From the NCBI GenBank assembly GCA_015039465.1, contig MU130010.1:183329-247328 (forward strand): 64,000 nt of DNA, written 5' to 3'. The notes beneath the pieces were generated by a model. That model was not told the origin of the DNA and did no database searches. It worked only from the letters and a program-made list of their open reading frames with translations. The DNA is from Phlegmacium glaucopus. Its lineage: Eukaryota; Basidiomycota; Agaricomycetes; Agaricales; Cortinariaceae. The stretch's first letter is position 1. Every line of letters starts with the position of its first letter. The translations under genes and the position numbers were made by a program. Shown one piece after another: positions 58,618 through 64,000 of the stretch.

Positions 58618-59912
58618 TTCCACGTAAAAATATGTTTTCGATCACTTCGTCCAGGATAAGGTAAAGAGATATTTGATAATGGGGAAGGGATAGACATACC
58701 CTCCCGGATCGGTCTTCCTGACCTTTTTCTTTTCTAAAATACATACAAGGATGAAAAAGTAAAGGTAGCTTACTGAGGCTGCGGTGATGGAAACCCACAC
58801 TCACTGGTAACGTTGAAGCGGCAGAACTGGTGCTTTCGTAATGTGGAATTTTGAGAGGAGGTCAAGAGGAGTCTGAGGAGGTGCATTTTGATAATGTGGC
58901 ACATCAAAGAGTCAGATGGAGTATCCAGACAAAATTGAATACTCAGCAGCAAATCGAGAAGCGAAGTTATGGGAATTCCACAAAATAGATTTATGGGTGA
59001 GAATAGACAAAGCCAGGCCGGATGCATCAGCGCATCACTACCTGAGATATTATTTCGCTGATGTGAGGATCGTGGATTCGTGTTCGGACGTTGGTTAGCT
59101 GTTAGATATTCATGTGAATATCGTAACTGTTAGTTACAATTTTTTTATCTAACATATTACCAAAGCGTTAAAAGCGTCCGATCGCCGTTGTTCTTGCGTT
59201 ATTCAAGTTGATGCTCCAGTAGCGCGCCAGTCCGGATTTGCCACCGGTTCATCAAGCCGAATGCTGACGATCCAAGTGAAGCACATGGGCCATGGGAATC
59301 AACCTAGATCAACCGCCTTCAGTTTGGGATCAGCGAGCTTGACGTATAGAGTTAATGGATCGGTCGCATAGGCTGATAAACCTTGCTTTTGAGCTTCTGA
59401 TAGCATGACAGTAGGGTAAGCTAGACGCGATGCGGAACATTGTAAGATATTCTCCCCACAATTGCGCCATCAATTGGCTCGGCCAGAGGTATTACCGGAA
59501 TATCTAACAATAAATCGCATCCAATTTTCGACCATGATGGCGGTCAAAATAGGGGTCTGGCAATCCCTAACCGAAAAAGCTCTCACCTACTCTCACCCTG
59601 CAGCAGGGCTCTATCCACTTGAAGTGTCGTGGGAAATTTTTCGGGACATGATTTTGTGGCGTATTTCGAGCTGAATCCAGTGTTCACCACATTTGTCACC
59701 AGAACTTCGGTCCTGATCGAACTGTTTAGTTCCGCAACTGCAGTATCCAGTATCATAAGACCTTAATTTCGACTTGGTTTCACACTCCGACCCCTAATTC
59801 TAAGTCGTGCGATCCCTTCGGGCGTGGCTTCTCAACCACCATTGCACATGTGAACAGCGAACCGATCTTGCTTGTCACTTTGTACTGCAAAAAGACTCTC
59901 GACTGATACAAT
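58618..59912. other. Intergenic, no supportable gene
   Basis: 1.3 kb between the lactonase-type gene and the dioxygenase. Small frames (58770-59027 minus, 58916-59098 plus, 59462-59674 plus) lack family signs and splice continuation. No repeat recognised. Confidence 0.55.
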
Positions 59913-61406
59913 ATGCTGCTCCCTATGCATAGTGTCCTCCTATATCTCTTTTTCGGCCTCAGCCAAACCCTCGCACATAGCCATCCCGAGACAGAGCATG
60001 AAGTTGAAGTACAGCGAGCTCTACAAGCCGCGGCTTACCATGTTAGTCTTCTCAAACCGTCTTCATGGCTCGTCGCTTGGTATTCTAATGTCTGCGTAGT
60101 GCGCACCAGCTATAGAGTCGTTTACTGCGTCACGGAAGCAAGCTTGGGCACAGCAAGTGCTTGCAGGTACCCCTGGCCTTCCCGGACACCAGCACCTATT
60201 CTCAGCAGAAGCATATAGAGATCTTCCTGACTCGCCACATAACTCAGAATCTAAAGATCACGACGACGAAACCCATATGAAATGTACTCCCATATCTGAT
60301 ACGCACATTCAAAACAATACCTGTGTCCTCGCTCCTGAAGTGACTGAGGGTCCTTATTATCATAATGAAGATCATCCTCTGCAACGAAATATAGCAGGAC
60401 TCCAGGATGGGCTGCTCTTGGTATGTTGGTCTGTGCTATACCAGTGATTCTTGCACCAGATTGATCAAATCATGGTCGTTAGTTACTGGATATAGGTGTC
60501 ATTGACGTTGAAACATGCAAACCACTTCCTAATGTCTTGGTTGACATTTGGCAAGCCAATGCAACAGGATTCTACGCTGGTTGTTCCTTTTTTTCTTCTT
60601 TTGTTTTGTTCTGCCCTTCTCATCTCGTTCATAGGGCATCCCGTTCATAACGGTCTCGCTGATGTGAAACCTGCCACGGAAGGACCTCGGAGAGGTCTTT
60701 TACCACCTTTTCCCCGTACCCTCCACCAAGAGAACTGGCTTCGAGGGGCTTGGCCAACTGATAGAAATGGAGTCGCACAATTCACAAGTGGGTCTCATTA
60801 CCTTTCCGTTGTTACCCGCTCTAACGATTTCCCCATTGACTTTTTTTTCCGAACTGCGTCTCTTCACCCAAACTTCCGACTGTGCTAGCAATTTATCCCG
60901 GGTATTATACTGGACGAGCCACTCATATTCATACTAAAGTCTTTCCTGAGTGGACCGTCATCAAGGAGAACAACACTTTCAAGGCTGGCCGACTATCGCA
61001 TGTCGGCCAATTCTTCTTTGACGAAGAGCTAAATATGGTCATCGACAAGGTTCGTACGACTATCGTTCTTTCTACCTCCAAAGAACCTATGATATTTATA
61101 CTTCTGTTTCGTGGTCGCAGATGTATCCTTACATTACGAATCCCATAAAGGACACTATAGGGCGTACACGGAATATACACGACTCATTGAACGTATTTGC
61201 CGATAGTCATGGCGTTGAAGGCAAATACAACCCTGTGTTCAAGGTACACCTCCTAGGTGGTGTGGTCTCTCAAGGTCTTGTTGGATATATTACGATGGTG
61301 TGTTTCTTTTTTCTTTTTTCCAATTGTGACCATTCTGACTGGTATCTTATAATTTCTGAAGGGCGTTAATGCGAGTGCTTCGTATGATAATTTCTGGAAG
61401 GGTTAG
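59913..61406 (+). CDS. Secreted intradiol ring-cleavage dioxygenase-like protein
   Basis: Extracellular member of the catechol-dioxygenase fold. Exons 59913-60041, 60100-60420, 60483-60579, 60635-60787, 60889-61049, 61121-61297, 61362-61406; 360 residues, phases closed. Signal peptide MLLPMHSVLLYLFFGLSQTL with cleavage near A-H-S. The fold begins with C-V-L-A-P-E-V-T-E-G-P-Y-Y-H, then DIGVIDVETCKPLPNVLVDI and WQANATGFYAG, then the iron-binding stretch IYPGYYTGRATHIHTKVFPE, which supplies one Tyr and the two His; the second Tyr is in E-G-P-Y-Y. All four expected ligands are therefore present. Such fungal proteins act on catechols outside the cell. It may cooperate with the propeller lactonase upstream. 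Confidence 0.92.
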
Positions 61407-61690
61407 GTATAGCCTGTGTTTGATTCTCTAAAGAACCGAGACAGTCCGTTGACTGGTTCTAATTTGTTATATTAATAAATCTATCTGAAGCTTTAATTTC
61501 GAGACAGTGTGATCTTCTGAGGAACAGTTCGTGGATTGCGTTTGGCGACTCCTTCGCTCGAGAGAATATGTTTGTTCCATCGCTATTCAAAGGAATCCTA
61601 CTTCAACAATGTAGGCTACATGATTGTGACGAGTTAAATGACAAACAATCCGCCCCGGGGCTTTGGACCGAGACAAATTGATGAAAAAGA

Positions 61691-61772
61691 TGACCGAGAC
61701 AGGGGTCGAACCTGCAATCTCCTGATAGCGGCTGAGTCGTAGTCAGACGCGATGCCATTTCGCCACACGGCC
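61691..61772 (-). tRNA. tRNA-Arg (anticodon ACG) with 10-nt intron
   Basis: Minus strand, 82 nt. Acceptor GGCCGTG pairs with CTCGGTC (one T-T mismatch), D stem GCGA/TCGC, anticodon stem TCTGA/TCAGG, T stem GCAGG/CCTGT with loop TTCGACC, discriminator A. The anticodon loop reads CTACGA, then CTCAGCCGCT, then A; removing those 10 nt between positions 37 and 38 gives a standard 72-nt body plus A73-type end. ACG would read CGN codons through inosine. No CCA is encoded, as expected in a nuclear gene. Confidence 0.9.
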
Positions 61773-62760
61773 GTGGAGTTCGCTGAAAAAAGGAATATAT
61801 TAATAATATTAATAATATCTGGCAGCATTTATTCTATTACACTTAGACAATCAAACATAACAACTTTTAGTGACCGAATTTGGGAAGCCAGCATAAACAG
61901 CTAGGTCCCCAAAAAATGATCAAAAGATGTAGAATAGAGCCTAATGAAGATATTTCTATAAGCTGATTTCCTTCATTCTGAAAATTTTGTATCAGGGAAC
62001 ATTGCTATGAGGGACCTCATTGGACAAAAATAAAATCCTTATTCTCCCTGACTGATGCTATGTGTCCTGAAAAAAAAAACCTGATTTTCACTGTTTTCTC
62101 TTAATCTTACAGAATGTTGAAATTGCCTAAGGGTCAAAATATTTTTTAAGGACTCCAATGGTGACTGGGCCAGGTGATGTGAACTTTTTTGGCACTTAAG
62201 CTGACTTTGCCAACTTAAAAAACTCAATACATTTTTTCTCTGCCTAGGTACAGCTAATTATGTGGGTGTGCAGGTAACTAAACAAACTCTTAGGCACATG
62301 AATGCTCTGGGAGAGCCAGGGAGTGTAAGAATGAAGTTAGACATGTCAAGTATGACTGTTTTATCTGAACTTGTGTAGTAATTGATACAAGTTTCGAAGG
62401 GGATAGGGTCTTTTAGACTGGAGTAAAAGGATTAAAGCTTGTGTAAAGAATGATGATATTATTTGTCTGTAATTCTAAGGGTTTATATACTGTGAAAATG
62501 TGGCACAGTGGCCTATGGTGCCACAAAGCTACAATGTAGGTATAGAAAGTCCGAATATAGAAGTGGCTGCAGGCCACATCGCTTTGGCTTGATGGCCTAC
62601 TCTATGAGTAAGTACCTATCCTAGTTTAGTAACTAAATGAGAGAAAGAAGATGAAGAATGAAAATGAAGAATGAAAATATTGTAACTGTCCTTGCATAGC
62701 TGGTCTGACTTCCCCACGTCTCCCCTTTTCTTTTGATCATGATGTCCTCATCATTCCTTC
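61773..62760. other. Probable gypsy 3' LTR and flank, borders unresolved
   Basis: On the minus strand, a purine-rich tract (AAAAGAAAAGGGGAGACG, ~62719-62736) follows the polyprotein tail at 62767-62967, as a polypurine tract would. Downstream comes an AT-rich segment with AGTATATAAACCC near 62490 and a short hairpin TGTGGCA..TGCCACA (~62501-62525). This is the layout of a 3' LTR, but I could not fix both ends. From 61773 to ~62230 nothing is recognised. Confidence 0.4.
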
Positions 62761-62766
62761 ATTACT

Positions 62767-62967
62767 CCTCCTCTACTCCTGCTAAGTCCGTTGTGTTCAC
62801 AAATTCTGTTATTTCAAGCTGCTTTGGAAACCGTGGGTGGTACAGAATAAGGTGAAATGCTGCAAACTTGAGTTGAGAGACTGCTCCATTTACCTCTGTG
62901 AGAATGTAGGCTCCACTTTGTAAGCGCTTATCAACCATCATGGGGCCAAAGTACTGTGGTTTGCATT
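62767..62967 (-). pseudogene. Ty3/gypsy polyprotein C-terminus (post-integrase SH3/chromo-like region)
   Basis: The minus strand reads K-P-Q-Y-F-G-P-M-M-V then SGAYILTEVNGAVSQLKFAA and FHLILYHPRFP, the pattern Y-x-G-P-x-x-V...G-A-Y-I-L-x-E-x-x-G found after the integrase in fungal gypsy elements. It is open up to 62967, where the copia LTR begins, so a newer copia has landed inside an older gypsy copy. Confidence 0.7.
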
Positions 62968-63304
62968 TGTTAAACGAGTAGTTATCTTATCTACTAGATT
63001 AGATTAGATCACAGTAGATACTCGTAAAGTAGATGTCCGTACTCTCGGACCAACGTGTGATAGCCATCACACATGTGCGATCCTTATCACGCACATGCTA
63101 CCCCAGGTAGCTTCTAGGGGCTGTGCTTATAGTGTGCACAGACCATCTACAAACAGTATATAAGCAGTAGATACACCGCTAATATACTTCACTTGGATAT
63201 ACATCTAAGTACCTAGTTAGTAGCACTTACTCTACATACAAAGGTAAGCTAGTAAGATGACCACGACCAGCTCTGCGCATACAGCAACTATTTGCTGCGC
63301 AACA
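62968..63304 (+). repeat. 5' LTR of a Ty1/copia element (337 bp)
   Basis: Begins TGTTAAACGAG and ends GCTGCGCAACA, so it has TGTT/AACA inverted ends. It is followed at once by GGTTATGGGCCCCGATAGC, a plausible primer-binding site. A TATATAAGC word lies at ~63167-63175, upstream of the expected R region. The other LTR is outside the window, so the target duplication cannot be checked. Confidence 0.75.
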
Positions 63305-63529
63305 GGTTATGGGCCCCGATAGCAGTGGTAACGCTTAGCAGCGACCACGGTTGTCTTACAGAATAGCTTAAACCTATGCTGTTTGCTTTCACAAGCATAA
63401 GCACCAGGTAGCTGCTGTACCCTCTGGACACTGTCGCTAACGGCGATAAGACCAACCTGATCATTGTCGTTTGCTTTCATTAGCAACCAAGACTAATGAG
63501 GTGTTTCTTTCAGAAACAAACCTCAAACA

Positions 63530-64000
63530 ATGTCTGGACAAATCGACCGCCTCATTTCTCTTCTCGATGGTAACAACTACCCCAAATGGGCTGAGCAGAT
63601 GACAAACTATCTGCGCTCCCAAGGGCTCTGGGTTTACACCTCGAGTGTTATCCCTCAACCCAAAGTCGATAATTCGGCGAGTGCTGCTGACAAAGCAGCA
63701 CACGCCATCGCTTTGCAAGAGTGGACCATTAAGGACCAACAAGCGTTGGGGGTTATTCACCTCCGAATCGCTGACAGTTGCCGAGTTCATATCAAGAGCT
63801 CATCATATAGTGCAACAGCTTGGAAGGCACTTAAAGATGCCTACTCCAAGACTGGTCCTTCAGTCATACACGCTGATTTTAAGCGGGCTGTTGGGTTTCG
63901 TCTCTCTGGCAATCATCCTGCCAAAGAGATTGACCAGCTGGTAGACCTCCTTGAACAGCTCAAGCTGAACAAGGTAGATCTGTCAGAACCAGTACGAGCG
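63530..64000 (+). CDS. Ty1/copia Gag, N-terminal part, open to the window edge
   Basis: Starts MSGQIDRLISLLDGNNYPKW with the G-x-N-Y-x-x-W that opens copia Gag proteins, then Y-L-R-S-Q-G-L-W, ALQEWTIKDQQALGVIHLRI, TAWKALKDAYSKTGPSVIHA and EIDQLVDLLEQLKL. 157 codons are open, with no stop before base 64000. A 225-bp leader separates it from the LTR. Because no stop codon falls in the window it would be missed by stop-to-stop ORF finding. Intact so far, so this copy could be young. Confidence 0.9.
   Translation, partial: MSGQIDRLISLLDGNNYPKWAEQMTNYLRSQGLWVYTSSVIPQPKVDNSASAADKAAHAIALQEWTIKDQQALGVIHLRIADSCRVHIKSSSYSATAWKALKDAYSKTGPSVIHADFKRAVGFRLSGNHPAKEIDQLVDLLEQLKLNKVDLSEPVRA

Overview
The window is nuclear DNA of a filamentous basidiomycete, most likely an agaricomycete. 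The genes are dense and usually broken by many 45-70 nt GT-AG introns. The aromatic pathway is encoded as a pentafunctional AROM protein, several families are typical of mushroom-forming fungi (seven-helix receptor-like protein, CPL1-like secreted protein, acidic-tailed BCS1 AAA protein), and the transposons are Ty3, Ty1/copia, a recombinase-type reverse transcriptase, MITE-like and large-TIR elements. I traced the exon structures by hand and checked them by adding up codon phases. Nearly every multi-exon model given here closes in frame.

Layout. 1-14.4 kb is a housekeeping block: AROM (cut by the window start), ribose-5-phosphate isomerase, the tiny TFIIH subunit TFB5, a BCS1-like AAA ATPase, an APH-fold protein with a degenerate active site, a mitochondrial HMG-box protein, an ABHD12-like lipase and a single-pass membrane protein. 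14.4-27.8 kb is a transposon island: a TA-flanked foldback MITE; an internally deleted Ty3 element; a 4,975-bp element with 366-bp terminal inverted repeats and a 10-bp target duplication, sitting inside a reverse-transcriptase fragment; a 383-bp near-perfect palindrome inside that element; and a decayed copia 3' end with its LTR. 27.8-61.4 kb is genic again: prenylcysteine oxidase, octanoyltransferase LIP2, ATP11, MED8, a long CPL1-like secreted protein, a seven-helix protein, a coiled-coil protein, an SMP-30-type lactonase, a small secreted protein, a delta-9 desaturase with cytochrome b5, an MFS carrier, two tandem SLC35F-type transporters (the second frameshifted), a peroxisomal enoyl-CoA isomerase, a carboxymuconate-lactonase-type propeller and an intradiol dioxygenase. 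61.7-64 kb holds a tRNA-Arg gene, a gypsy polyprotein tail, and the LTR and Gag of a copia element that runs off the window.

Functional links. Several products are mitochondrial (BCS1, the HMG protein, ATP11, LIP2, perhaps the isomerase through its N-terminal extension). The lactonase-type propeller and the intradiol dioxygenase lie 1.3 kb apart on the same strand and could act in the same aromatic ring-cleavage route. The most unusual object is the 5-kb TIR element. It carries two divergent genes, one with an RNase H1-N/viroplasmin-like segment and one of a family I cannot name, and no recognisable transposase. Its TIR copies differ mostly at CpG sites, as expected from methylation and deamination. 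Three GC-AG introns and several 7-19 nt micro-exons would defeat simple gene callers.
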